64,000 bases of DNA, taken from contig JAZRYX010000027.1 in NCBI GenBank assembly GCA_045600945.1, positions 45,905-109,904 of the forward strand, given 5' to 3'. This stretch comes from Darwinimomas sp045600945 (GTDB lineage: Bacteria; Bacillota; Clostridia; Lachnospirales; Lachnospiraceae). The notes under the pieces are model-generated. The model searched no databases and was not told the DNA's origin. It saw nothing but the letters and a program-made list of their open reading frames with translations. This document shows positions 41,680 to 50,070 of the stretch, piece after piece. The translations under genes and the position numbers were made by a program. Numbering within the stretch: position 1 is the first letter of the stretch; each line of letters starts with the position of its first letter.

Positions 41680-42993
41680 TTATTTGCGATATATGTTGCC
41701 TTTTTCCGTATAAACATGCCTTCCGAAAAACTTTGTCATAGCATCCACCATATATTCCACATCTTTACTTCCGGCAGTTTCAAACGAAGAATGCATAGCA
41801 AGCTGCGCTAGACCGATATCAACTGCATTAATTGAAACATGCGATGTAATAATATTTCCCAGAGTCGAACCACCCGCCTCGTCCGAACGGTTTGCGAAGA
41901 ACTGTACCGGCACCTCTGCCTCTTTACATATATCTCTGAAAATGGCTGTACTGACAGCATCGCTTGTATATTTCTGTCCTGCATGCGACTTGATTACAAT
42001 TCCTTCGTTCATGTATACACAATTTTCTGCATCTGTCTTTTCCGGATGATTAGGATGTACGGCATGGGCATTATCGGCACTTACCATAAAACTTGATGCC
42101 AGAGCCCGATGATAGTCTTCCTCATTCAGTCCGAGTCCATAATTAATTCTGCGTAAAATATCATATATGAAAGAAGACCCTGCACCCTGTTTGGACATGG
42201 AGCCGACTTCTTCGTTATCGAAGCATGCATATACATTGACAGACTTCTTACTGTATCCCTTCAGAAAACCTTTTAATGTTGTAAAGGCGCATTCTCCGTC
42301 ATCAAGATGAGGTGCGGATATGAACTCCTGTTTTTCTCCCCACAGCGTTCCCTCTGAACGGTTATAGATATAAAGATCTTTTCCGTAAATGCTGTCGACC
42401 TCAACCCCAAGCTCATCGGCAATCATATTGTCGAAATCACCCGCTGACGTACTGCCCGCTCCGAAAAGCGGTATCATATCCACCTGTTTATTATATGCAG
42501 TCCCGTCATTAACCTGACGGTTCATATGTATAGCCAGACTGGGAATGATCAGAATATCTCTGTCTATCTTTAATATGCGGGATTCAAGATGGTCATCGTT
42601 TTTGATAATTACCCGTCCCGCCACGGACAGAGGTCTGTCAAACCATGTCGAGCATATCATGCCCCCATATCCCTCGGTGTTCAGCTGCACATATTTATCC
42701 TTTACCTTCAGTTCCGGTTTTTCTTTTATCTTGAATGTCGGATAATCACTGTGCGAAGCTGCAATATTGAAACTGTAATCGGTCAGATTCTCACCTATAT
42801 GAAATGCGATTATACTGGTATCATTTCTTTTAACATAATACTTTCCCTTGAAATCAATATCCCATGCTTCGCTCTCATAAAGTTCTTTATATCCATCCTC
42901 TTTCAGCATCGCTTCTATGTTTAAGACGGTGTGAAATGCTGACGGACTGCTATTCACAAACGAAAGCAACTCTTTGTTTAGTTCAACACTCAT
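41680..42993 (-). CDS. M18-family aminopeptidase
   Basis: 437 residues. Zinc-ligand regions of the M18 family are visible: AASHSDYPTFKIK, SAPHLDDGECAF, ACFDNEEVGSMSKQGAGS, MVSADNAHAVHPN and the C-terminal AMHSSFETAG. It releases N-terminal, often acidic, residues from peptides in the cytoplasm. The start overlaps the permease stop as TAATG, suggesting uptake and breakdown of peptides or amino acids in one unit. Confidence 0.93.
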   Translation of the reverse strand: MSVELNKELLSFVNSSPSAFHTVLNIEAMLKEDGYKELYESEAWDIDFKGKYYVKRNDTSIIAFHIGENLTDYSFNIAASHSDYPTFKIKEKPELKVKDKYVQLNTEGYGGMICSTWFDRPLSVAGRVIIKNDDHLESRILKIDRDILIIPSLAIHMNRQVNDGTAYNKQVDMIPLFGAGSTSAGDFDNMIADELGVEVDSIYGKDLYIYNRSEGTLWGEKQEFISAPHLDDGECAFTTLKGFLKGYSKKSVNVYACFDNEEVGSMSKQGAGSSFIYDILRRINYGLGLNEEDYHRALASSFMVSADNAHAVHPNHPEKTDAENCVYMNEGIVIKSHAGQKYTSDAVSTAIFRDICKEAEVPVQFFANRSDEAGGSTLGNIITSHVSINAVDIGLAQLAMHSSFETAGSKDVEYMVDAMTKFFGRHVYTEKGNIYRK

Positions 42994-44432
42994 TATTTGT
43001 TCTCCTTCCGCTTACGTTCATATTTTGCCAGTAAAGGCATGACAAATCCCAAGGCTGCCAGTACCACAGGAGTGATAATATTAAGAAACATCGTGAATTT
43101 ATCATCCGAATGCATTCCCGATATACAGCTTATAAGAGTGATTGCAAAACACCATATTCCGAAAAATTTTGCAATTGCCTGACTTTTTACAAACCTGTAC
43201 TCTGCAGGGAATTTATCGAAAGATTTCCTTAATGCAAGATATGCGACAAATACCCATAAATATCTGAACGGCATACATACCGAATTCAGCTTTGTTAACT
43301 GAGCCAGTACATTGGCAGCTCCCGGTACCAGAGACTGTATAAGAATAAGGCTCCCTGACAATATTGCAACAAGCTTTATACCGTTAATATATGCTCCGTG
43401 CTTATTCTGTTTCATCAACCTGCTTGGCAGGTATTGTCTTGTTTCTTCATTTCCCAGAAGCATCCTTAAAGGTGCATCTATACTGACAAGAAGTACCGCA
43501 AACTGTCCTATCATATTACACAGTGCATATATTATCAGCAAACTATTTCCAATGTGATAATACTCTCCCAGTTTCTGAAATGCCCAGTAAGGAGCATTTG
43601 CCACATAAGAATTAAATGTCTCCTTGTTTGAATTGATTACAGCAGGATCAAACATCATTCCCATTGCCATTGTTCCGAGTATAGCACAGACAACTACCAT
43701 TATCACCATAGCAATTATGCCCTTGGGAAATCCTTTTGCCGGATCTTCGACCTTGTTTACGTACGGAGATATCTTTTCAACTCCTCCGACAGCAAATATC
43801 AGAATAGACAGAGATGTTATATATCTTATATCAAAATTCGGAATGAAGTTTTTGATATTGAGATCGACATGTGTAAAACCAGCATTTGGGTTGATTGCCG
43901 GTGCGGCGATCATCAGAACGATATAGAGAATCGACATAATAAACATGCTCGTTCCGGCGATACTTGCCAGCTTTTTTAGCGGATTCAGTCCTCTGCTGGC
44001 TACCCAGCAGAAAAAAAGAAGAATTATCAGTGTTGCAAGCTGAATAAAAAATGACGGGAATGCATCATAGGTCTCGGCATTGCAGAATATAGCCCAGCTC
44101 AATGCTTTAAGTCCTCCGCTTCCTTTGCTGGCAATATATGTGATGTGGCATACCCAGTATGTCCATCCCGCAAAATATGCTATTCTGGGATTTATGGTGT
44201 CGTTAATCCATGAACTTACTCCGGCCCCCGATGTTTTAAATGCCGAACCAAGCTCGCCGACCATCAGCGCATAAGGAATAAAATACAACACAAAAATCAG
44301 TATCCAACTGAAAATAGCCTGTACTCCGTTAAAATAAACAAATCCGTTTGTAATGTTACCGAATCCCCACACACCCGAAAAAGCAATAAATGCAAGGGTG
44401 TACCACTTTATTTTTTTTGAATCGTCCTTCAT
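42993..44432 (-). CDS. APC-superfamily amino acid permease, YjeM-like
   Basis: 479 residues with 12 predicted membrane helices. The first helix region WGFGNITNGFVYF and the stretch SILIFAVGGVEKISPYVNKVEDPAKGFPKGII match the GABA/glutamate antiporter-YjeM branch of the APC family. The substrate is not readable. It is coupled (TAATG) to the M18 aminopeptidase downstream. Confidence 0.88.
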   Translation of the reverse strand: MKDDSKKIKWYTLAFIAFSGVWGFGNITNGFVYFNGVQAIFSWILIFVLYFIPYALMVGELGSAFKTSGAGVSSWINDTINPRIAYFAGWTYWVCHITYIASKGSGGLKALSWAIFCNAETYDAFPSFFIQLATLIILLFFCWVASRGLNPLKKLASIAGTSMFIMSILYIVLMIAAPAINPNAGFTHVDLNIKNFIPNFDIRYITSLSILIFAVGGVEKISPYVNKVEDPAKGFPKGIIAMVIMVVVCAILGTMAMGMMFDPAVINSNKETFNSYVANAPYWAFQKLGEYYHIGNSLLIIYALCNMIGQFAVLLVSIDAPLRMLLGNEETRQYLPSRLMKQNKHGAYINGIKLVAILSGSLILIQSLVPGAANVLAQLTKLNSVCMPFRYLWVFVAYLALRKSFDKFPAEYRFVKSQAIAKFFGIWCFAITLISCISGMHSDDKFTMFLNIITPVVLAALGFVMPLLAKYERKRKENK

Positions 44433-44576
44433 AAATTACCTCATCTTATTTTCCCACCGATAATACAAAAGCCCATTGTGCACAAGAGCAAGGCACTATA
44501 GATATGTTATCACGGAACTGAAAATAATTCATCATTTAGTCGGAATGATTGCCTGCATCGCAGTCTTAATGGCATA

Positions 44577-44611
44577 AAGATCCGGCAGAAAGAACTTCCC
44601 TGCCGGATCTT
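44577..44611 (-). terminator. Terminator after the HD/RelA-SpoT-like gene
   Basis: AAGATCCGGCAG and CTGCCGGATCTT, perfect 12-bp arms around an 11-nt loop. It lies 55 bp past the stop of the gene at 44666. Confidence 0.8.
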
Positions 44612-44665
44612 GCATTTTCTATATTATTCTTATTTTTCAAGCTTCACCTCCTCCGCACGATATAT

Positions 44666-46138
44666 TTATAATAAAATATTCTGTAAAGTATCAATATCTT
44701 TCGGTACTTCCATCCCATCGTAAAGTGCAAACTGCTTTGCAAGGATCTCACTATATTCCTTTGAACCGCGCTCATAGGTACAACGTAGTTTATATAGATT
44801 ATGGTCCTCTTCTCCCATCTTTACCCTGAAACTGTCTTCCGTATGATATTGCAGCTCTGCACGAATTCCCGATTCATTAACAAGATTGCTGTTCACGGCA
44901 TTATAAGGCAATTTTTTCATTTCCCAATAGTTTTCAAGACAGTATGTCTTCCATCCTTCTTTTTCAAGAAGTGCTACTGCTCTCCTGATATCTCTTACAT
45001 ACGTCTTTGGATCAAGAATAAGCGAATACCTTATAACATCGGCAAGTTGTTTCAGCGGGTAGTTTCTATTATGAAGTTTTTCATAAACCGATTTGGGAGA
45101 TTTTACCCTGAATTCTATTCCATAAAGTTCAGCATTGTTTTCGTTTGCAAACTCCCTCAGGGATTTTGTAATTGCAAACTCAGAAGAAAGATAATCAATG
45201 TAAAAAGCCTGTTCTGCCTCGTTAAGTTTATTAAACAGCTCATGGTCTTCCTGCGTCCAACCCTCTTCTATAGCTGCATTCAAAAAGATTCTATTTGCAC
45301 TGCCTGTATTATGTTTAATAACAACTAAGTCAATATCATAATTTGAGGTTACTCCCGCTGATAAAGGAGTGTTCAATTTTTTGATTTTTTCATTGATATC
45401 ATTTATTTTACGTTGTGCAAGTTGAACAACTACATCAGAACCGTTAATTTCGACAATCAGATTCCGTCCTTCCTTGTATATCTTCGAAACTGAAATTCGT
45501 TCAACAAAACTTTTTATCTCGGTTGAACTGTACTCATCAAATTCATCATAGGATAAATCTATATTACGGTTCTGAAGCTCCGCAAGGCTGTTTGAAACAG
45601 CAAGTGCATTAGAGATAAAATCATATTCGGGGCCGTAGTTCGCAGGTTTTTCTATCCATGGACATAAATCCCCGGACATTCTGTTCATAAAAAACAGAAT
45701 TACATTCTCCAAATCTTTTGACGGAACTTCGAAAATGTCCGAATACTTTTCAAACAGATAAATGCTTCCCACGGTACCATATTTAATTCTTAAGTCTGTG
45801 GCAGATATTACTAAGGCATCATCCGTAATATTCTTTTCTTTAATGTAGCTCCTCAAATCCTCTTTGCTGATTCCCAGTCCGGTGTAAATGCATAAAGCCG
45901 CCATCAAAACACAATAGCATTCCTCGGGAGACATTCCTTTTATTGTCTCTTTTGGAACTATGTTCTCGAAGCACTCTATTAAGTCCATAAAACGCAGAAT
46001 CGTATAATCTGCGATGTTGGGAAGATATCTTTTATATTTCTCCAGCATCTGCTTTACGACAATACAATTTGTTGAGTAATTGTTATATAAATCAGGCGAA
46101 TTATTAAATAATACATTGGCAACCAAGCTATTTGTCAT
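44666..46138 (-). CDS. Degenerate HD domain plus RelA/SpoT-like synthetase domain
   Basis: 490 residues from ATG 46138 (GAGAGG upstream; an upstream TTG would add 11). Residues 35-200 resemble the HD hydrolase fold used in Firmicute stress enzymes (MSPEECYCVLMAALCIYTGLGI), but the His-Asp pair reads Tyr-Thr. Residues 335-480 resemble an alarmone-synthetase domain: IEFRVKSPKSVYEKL, LADVIRYSLI, then IRAELQYHTEDSFRVKMGEEDHNLY. The order is that of Rel/SpoT with a dead hydrolase, so it could be a (p)ppGpp/pppApp synthetase or a ToxSAS-type toxin. No antitoxin is adjacent. It abuts a 137-bp repeat, suggesting an exchangeable stress or defence cassette. Domain calls are by eye. Confidence 0.55.
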   Translation of the reverse strand: MTNSLVANVLFNNSPDLYNNYSTNCIVVKQMLEKYKRYLPNIADYTILRFMDLIECFENIVPKETIKGMSPEECYCVLMAALCIYTGLGISKEDLRSYIKEKNITDDALVISATDLRIKYGTVGSIYLFEKYSDIFEVPSKDLENVILFFMNRMSGDLCPWIEKPANYGPEYDFISNALAVSNSLAELQNRNIDLSYDEFDEYSSTEIKSFVERISVSKIYKEGRNLIVEINGSDVVVQLAQRKINDINEKIKKLNTPLSAGVTSNYDIDLVVIKHNTGSANRIFLNAAIEEGWTQEDHELFNKLNEAEQAFYIDYLSSEFAITKSLREFANENNAELYGIEFRVKSPKSVYEKLHNRNYPLKQLADVIRYSLILDPKTYVRDIRRAVALLEKEGWKTYCLENYWEMKKLPYNAVNSNLVNESGIRAELQYHTEDSFRVKMGEEDHNLYKLRCTYERGSKEYSEILAKQFALYDGMEVPKDIDTLQNILL

Positions 46139-46197
46139 TTTCCTGTTCCTCTCTTTTTGTGCTTCTTTCAATTATTCTTTGTAAGCAGACAAACGCA

Positions 46198-46334
46198 CTC
46201 CACATGTGTTGGGGCAATGAGATTGATGTTTTTGCCCCTTGTCTCGACCATTCTCGTTAACGGAAACATATCAAAGCAACTTTGCGTTTGCGGGAACATA
46301 TCGAGAAATCTACTCGTTTGTGGGAACATATCAA
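46198..46334. repeat. 137-bp direct repeat, copy A, like an RlmCD gene tail
   Basis: Nearly identical to 51734-51870, same orientation. Three units of exactly 30 bp share GGGAACATATC and GTTTG and enclose small variable hairpins, e.g. CAAAG-CAA-CTTTG. A GGGGCAA/TTGCCCC stem follows the other end. Read on the minus strand it encodes DMFPQT motifs and THVECVCLL, resembling the C-terminus of RlmCD/RumA 23S rRNA methyltransferases. I read it as an insertion-site duplication, not a gene. Confidence 0.7.
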
Positions 46335-46336
46335 TA

Positions 46337-47185
46337 TCAAGATTCCTCATCTTGTTCGCTCTTCTGTCCGGTTGTTTCAGTTTCCTGAGGCGGTCGGATC
46401 ACCCATTTATCAAACGTTTCTTTTGTTCCGTCATATTTCGACTTTTGAATTGCCATTGAAATTTGTGATACATCACTTCGATAATCTGATATTCCGGAAA
46501 CTATATTGTGTTTGATATACTGCACCTCTCTCGATAATCCTGAAGACATCATTACCATAGGTTTTGAATCAAGCGAATCATATAACGTTTGATAGTCTTC
46601 CTTCATGCATGCCAAAATGTGTTCAAATTGCTCTATCCGTTTTTCTGCATGAATATCAAGTGTTGCAAGCATAATCAGCTCATAAGCTGTAATATTCTCA
46701 ATAATTACAGGATTTAACTGTGGTTGCACCGTCACTATCCCTCTAAGTTCATCGGGAATATTTTTCTCTGCGGCCTCTCGAGCTGCCACCATTAACGACT
46801 GCGGATTATGAAAGGTCCAATTCCTCACATCAAGAAGCTCATTTAACAACTGAGTAGTTTCGAGACCCAATTCTGTTGTAAGAAACTTGTGTTTCATTAA
46901 ATGTTTCCGCAAATGAAGATAGGAAAATGAACTGTTCTGTTCGTCAGCTATTAATGCTAAAAGTTCCCGTTGCCTATACAACAACTTATCATTAATGTCA
47001 TCATATATCTTTGCCGCAACGTATTCAGTATCTGTTTCTTCCAGCATACTTCCAAGCTCGTTTGCATATTCTTTATATTTATCAAGATTAATCGTTACCC
47101 TTGATATTAACGAACCAAGCACAAGACAAGCATCTGAAGCTTTTTCAATCGTGAACTGCTTATATTGTTTGGCTTCCTTAGACAT
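46337..47185 (-). CDS. Hypothetical helical protein in the repeat-bounded module
   Basis: 282 residues from ATG 47185, preceded by AGGAG. No family is recognised. It is largely helical, with the motif LLNELLDVRNWTFHNPQSLMVAA in the middle that recalls HEPN-type or RiboL-PSP-like helices (RNxxxH-like: RNWTFH). The R-N-x3-H spacing resembles the HEPN RNase signature, which would fit a defence module, but this is a weak match. The C-terminal 60 residues are polar. It starts 22 bp after the DUF262 fusion stop and ends beside repeat copy A. Confidence 0.6.
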   Translation of the reverse strand: MSKEAKQYKQFTIEKASDACLVLGSLISRVTINLDKYKEYANELGSMLEETDTEYVAAKIYDDINDKLLYRQRELLALIADEQNSSFSYLHLRKHLMKHKFLTTELGLETTQLLNELLDVRNWTFHNPQSLMVAAREAAEKNIPDELRGIVTVQPQLNPVIIENITAYELIMLATLDIHAEKRIEQFEHILACMKEDYQTLYDSLDSKPMVMMSSGLSREVQYIKHNIVSGISDYRSDVSQISMAIQKSKYDGTKETFDKWVIRPPQETETTGQKSEQDEES

Positions 47186-47206
47186 AATTAATCTCCTAAC
47201 TGGCAC

Positions 47207-49519
47207 TTATTCAATGCCATTGATATCTGCCCAATGCTCTTTTGTTATACAATTTGTATGTCCGACTCTTGTTTCGTTCAAAAGCGGAACCTGAACTTTC
47301 TCACAGGTATGATGATAAACAAAACCTATCTTCTCCTGTGCTCTTTTTGATTTATCATTTCCGTCGTAATATCCACACCAGACTGTACTCATTCCAAGAT
47401 CATTGAATCCGTGATTGATAATTGCTTTTGCAGCTTCTGGTACATATCCTTTTCCCCAAAATGGCTTACCTATCCAAAAACCGAGCTCGCATTCATCATC
47501 CCGTTCAGTCATGTCGGTATGCCCGTTCAATTTCAACTCTATTGCACCAATCGCAATGCCATTAGTCTTTTCACAAATTGCATAACATTCTTCACTGTTA
47601 AATATATTTCGTATAACGCCAAGACTGTTTTCCACCGATGTATGCACCAGCCACCCTGCAATAGGACTCACGTCAGGGTCTTGTGCATATTCGTATAAAC
47701 TCTCTGCATCACTTTCGGTCCAGTGTCTCAGAATCAGCCGGTCTGTCTCTATTATTTCATCCTGAATACCGCCGACAACTTTCTTCAAATACTTTTTGAT
47801 CACTTCTTTTCTGTCAGCGATAAACGCAGCAAAGTCCTTTATATCTAAGCTCGTTGTCTTCTTTACATATAACTGGTCATTCGTAAATCCTTTGCTGTTT
47901 GCCCATTCCTTAAGAGGTGTATCATTCTTTGACTCATTCATTAACCCATTCAGCAACTGGAGATTCGCAATGCTGTTCCAGTTTTTTGAATCGGCGGCAA
48001 AATCTCTATCGCACTTCGGAATACTTGCTTCCAGCTTCTCCGGAGTCTGAAATACGGTAGCAGGATGCAGGTGATCCTGGTGGAAATCCTGATTATAGTA
48101 ATCCATGTTCGGATACATAAGATGAAGAATGTAGAAAGCCTCATTGCTGTCTTTCTGCGACTCAAGAAGTCCGTCAATGAAATCATCATCAAAACTGTAA
48201 TTACGAGCCGGATCATTCTTAAAAGCATCCATCAGGGATTTTGCCGGAAAAGCTTTGCTCTCACATTCTTTTAAGACTTTTCTCATTGTAACGAGTACAC
48301 TGTCAGTCTGACCGCCAAAAACAGATTTGATGAAGGTAAGAATTAACCACTGGGCAATCGTTTTTCTTTCCGCGCTGCTATAAGTCGGCTTAACGATGCT
48401 GTCACACAGATTGTTGTAGTATATGTAATAGATTACCGGTATTGCGGCATTCTTTGCTCTGAAGTTTTTATCATTAAATCCGAGTTTCTCAAACAAAGTG
48501 AATGCGGCTACTATGCTCTTTTTTACATTGTCCCAGTTTGATTCGAATATCTGAACATTCGCATATGTAAAATTCTTTAGCTGGAACTTGATATTATCTA
48601 CGAAGAGCACTAAACAGGTCTTTAAAACAAAATCCTTATCAATTACAAATCCCGGTCTGCCAATGTCATACACCTCTGAAACAAGCTTTTCTATTTCTTT
48701 TCTTGCATCTATTGTCTTCCAATTGGCAGATGCAATAGACATCAGCAAGTCAGAGAATGACAGCGGTGTTCCTCCGCTGTTCGTCCTTATAAAGATATCA
48801 AGAACCTTATCCGGTTCCTGCTCTTCCTGTAGATAATAATTGATGAGCGGCTTAACGTGTATTGATTCGTAAAGTGTTGAAAGTGTATCGTATGCATAAT
48901 CATTATCCTTCAGATTATTATCATCGAGATAGCGGCTGACTTTCTTTGTACTGTCAAGATCCAATATCTGACCGACCTCAAACCAGGTGTATTTTTCTTT
49001 TCGCTTTGCATAGTTTGCGAGATCTGACTTGCTTAAAAAGCGAAAATCAAAAGTTTTCTGGTTATCATACTCCTGCACAGCCGGCTGTTCGAGATTTAAA
49101 TACAGTTTCCTTGTCGGAAGGCATTCTTCGGTATCTTTCCACCATTTCCGCGGCATTTTGTAAGCATACGATCCCCGGAGTCCGATGTACAGGCTTGTAA
49201 GACGCTGCTGTCCATCAATAACCGCCTCAAAATCAGGGACGCCCTTTGTATCAATGTCTTTGTTGTTTTCCGAAAAGAACTCTCTGTATGCGGTCAGGAA
49301 TTCATAAAACTTATAATCTTTCTTTATCTCACTGTCGGAGATCTTCCAGAACATAAACGAATTAATCGGGTATCCTCTCATAATGCTGTCAAACAGCATT
49401 TCAATCTGATTACTCGACCATGTAAATTTCCTCTGAATGGCAGGCAGTAAAAACTGTCTGCTATGAATTTTATCAATAGCATCCTTTATTGTGATTGGAT
49501 TCTGAAAACCGCTACTCAT
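47207..49519 (-). CDS. DUF262/HNH (GmrSD-like) protein fused to a RimJ/RimL-type acetyltransferase
   Basis: 770 residues from ATG 49519 (GGGAGG upstream). Residues 1-240 are DUF262 with the nucleotide-cleaving signature IDGQQRLTSLY. About 390-600 holds a DUF1524-like HNH region with FHQDHLHPATVF and a later LQLLNGLMNESKND. Residues 605-770 form a GNAT domain of RimJ/RimL type: ETDRLILRHWTESDAESLYEYA, CELGFWIGKPFWGKGYVPEA. GmrSD-type proteins are type IV restriction enzymes against modified phage DNA. The acetyltransferase tail is unusual. The frame is continuous. It could also be two genes fused by loss of a stop, but both parts look complete. Confidence 0.82.
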   Translation of the reverse strand: MSSGFQNPITIKDAIDKIHSRQFLLPAIQRKFTWSSNQIEMLFDSIMRGYPINSFMFWKISDSEIKKDYKFYEFLTAYREFFSENNKDIDTKGVPDFEAVIDGQQRLTSLYIGLRGSYAYKMPRKWWKDTEECLPTRKLYLNLEQPAVQEYDNQKTFDFRFLSKSDLANYAKRKEKYTWFEVGQILDLDSTKKVSRYLDDNNLKDNDYAYDTLSTLYESIHVKPLINYYLQEEQEPDKVLDIFIRTNSGGTPLSFSDLLMSIASANWKTIDARKEIEKLVSEVYDIGRPGFVIDKDFVLKTCLVLFVDNIKFQLKNFTYANVQIFESNWDNVKKSIVAAFTLFEKLGFNDKNFRAKNAAIPVIYYIYYNNLCDSIVKPTYSSAERKTIAQWLILTFIKSVFGGQTDSVLVTMRKVLKECESKAFPAKSLMDAFKNDPARNYSFDDDFIDGLLESQKDSNEAFYILHLMYPNMDYYNQDFHQDHLHPATVFQTPEKLEASIPKCDRDFAADSKNWNSIANLQLLNGLMNESKNDTPLKEWANSKGFTNDQLYVKKTTSLDIKDFAAFIADRKEVIKKYLKKVVGGIQDEIIETDRLILRHWTESDAESLYEYAQDPDVSPIAGWLVHTSVENSLGVIRNIFNSEECYAICEKTNGIAIGAIELKLNGHTDMTERDDECELGFWIGKPFWGKGYVPEAAKAIINHGFNDLGMSTVWCGYYDGNDKSKRAQEKIGFVYHHTCEKVQVPLLNETRVGHTNCITKEHWADINGIE

Positions 49520-49553
49520 CAAATATCCTCCCAATTAATTATGATTATATTCT

Positions 49554-49772
49554 TCATGCCTGGATATCTCTTTTCACATATGTAAGTTCAATATCATACC
49601 CGAGGTCTTCCATTATCTGCACGAAGGTCTTGTTCACCACACCGTTCTCACCTTTTATGATACGGTTCACATAGGATCTCGTTGTTCCGATATCCTCTGC
49701 TATCTGAGCCTGAGTGGTTCCGTTCTCTATGCATTTGACTTTGACATCCAATTCTATATTGTTCTTTACCAT
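49554..49772 (-). CDS. Small XRE-family HTH protein
   Basis: 72 residues. TQAQIAEDIGTTRSYVNRIIKGENGVVNKTFVQIMEDLGYDIELTYV is one complete helix-turn-helix with a short tail. It lies 34 bp upstream of the DUF262 fusion on the same strand, so it is likely the regulator of that gene and its neighbour, in the way restriction controllers are arranged. Confidence 0.82.
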   Translation of the reverse strand: MVKNNIELDVKVKCIENGTTQAQIAEDIGTTRSYVNRIIKGENGVVNKTFVQIMEDLGYDIELTYVKRDIQA

Positions 49773-49862
49773 ACTTTCTTCCTCACAAGCGGTGCGGTAA
49801 CATGTTTCACAAATCGTATAACAAATTATACATCATTTCAGGAGGAAAACCTATAACAAATA

Positions 49863-49895
49863 GGCACTCCCCGCAAAAACTTCACAGGGAATGCC
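49863..49895. terminator. Hairpin upstream of the HTH gene
   Basis: GGCACTCCC pairs with GGGAATGCC around a 15-nt loop. No long T run is present, so termination is uncertain. Confidence 0.4.
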
Positions 49896-49911
49896 CGGTA
49901 ATCCGTCATTC

Positions 49912-49983
49912 TTATGCTTCGATGTCAATCTCCAGTCTGGATTTGAACTCGACTGTCATCATGTCATGGAATCTCATATTGAT
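49912..49983 (-). pseudogene. C-terminal remnant of a serine recombinase
   Basis: The minus frame ends MMTVEFKSRLEIDIEA-stop, almost identical to the last residues of the large serine recombinase at 58212 (AMTVEFKSGLEIDIEA). Nothing else of the gene remains. It marks an earlier insertion and deletion of a related element. Confidence 0.7.
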
Positions 49984-50060
49984 TATTCCGGGGCGGCGGA
50001 GCCGCCAGTCCGGTGTGGCGTGAGCCACCAGTCCGGACTTTCGGAGCCACCCCGGATAAT
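49982..50060. repeat. Long G+C-rich imperfect palindrome
   Basis: The ends ATTATTCCGGGGCGGC and GCCACCCCGGATAAT face each other, with nested pairs (GGCGGC-GGA-GCCGCC and TGGCG-TGA-GCCA) and two GTCCGG copies between them. It joins the recombinase remnant to the zinc-ribbon nuclease gene and is much more G+C-rich than its surroundings. It could be a strong terminator or a small mobile palindrome. Confidence 0.55.
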
Positions 50061-50070
50061 AGCCTAAAAG

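Noticed and set aside
46168..46350. 60-codon minus-strand frame rich in DMFPQT
   Set aside because: It coincides with the 137-bp repeat, has no RBS and duplicates the frame at 51707-51895; treated as a repeat-borne relic of an rRNA methyltransferase tail rather than a gene.
46261..46350. CRISPR-like array of 30-bp units
   Set aside because: Only three units, no unique spacers of constant length, internal hairpins differ, and no cas genes are nearby.
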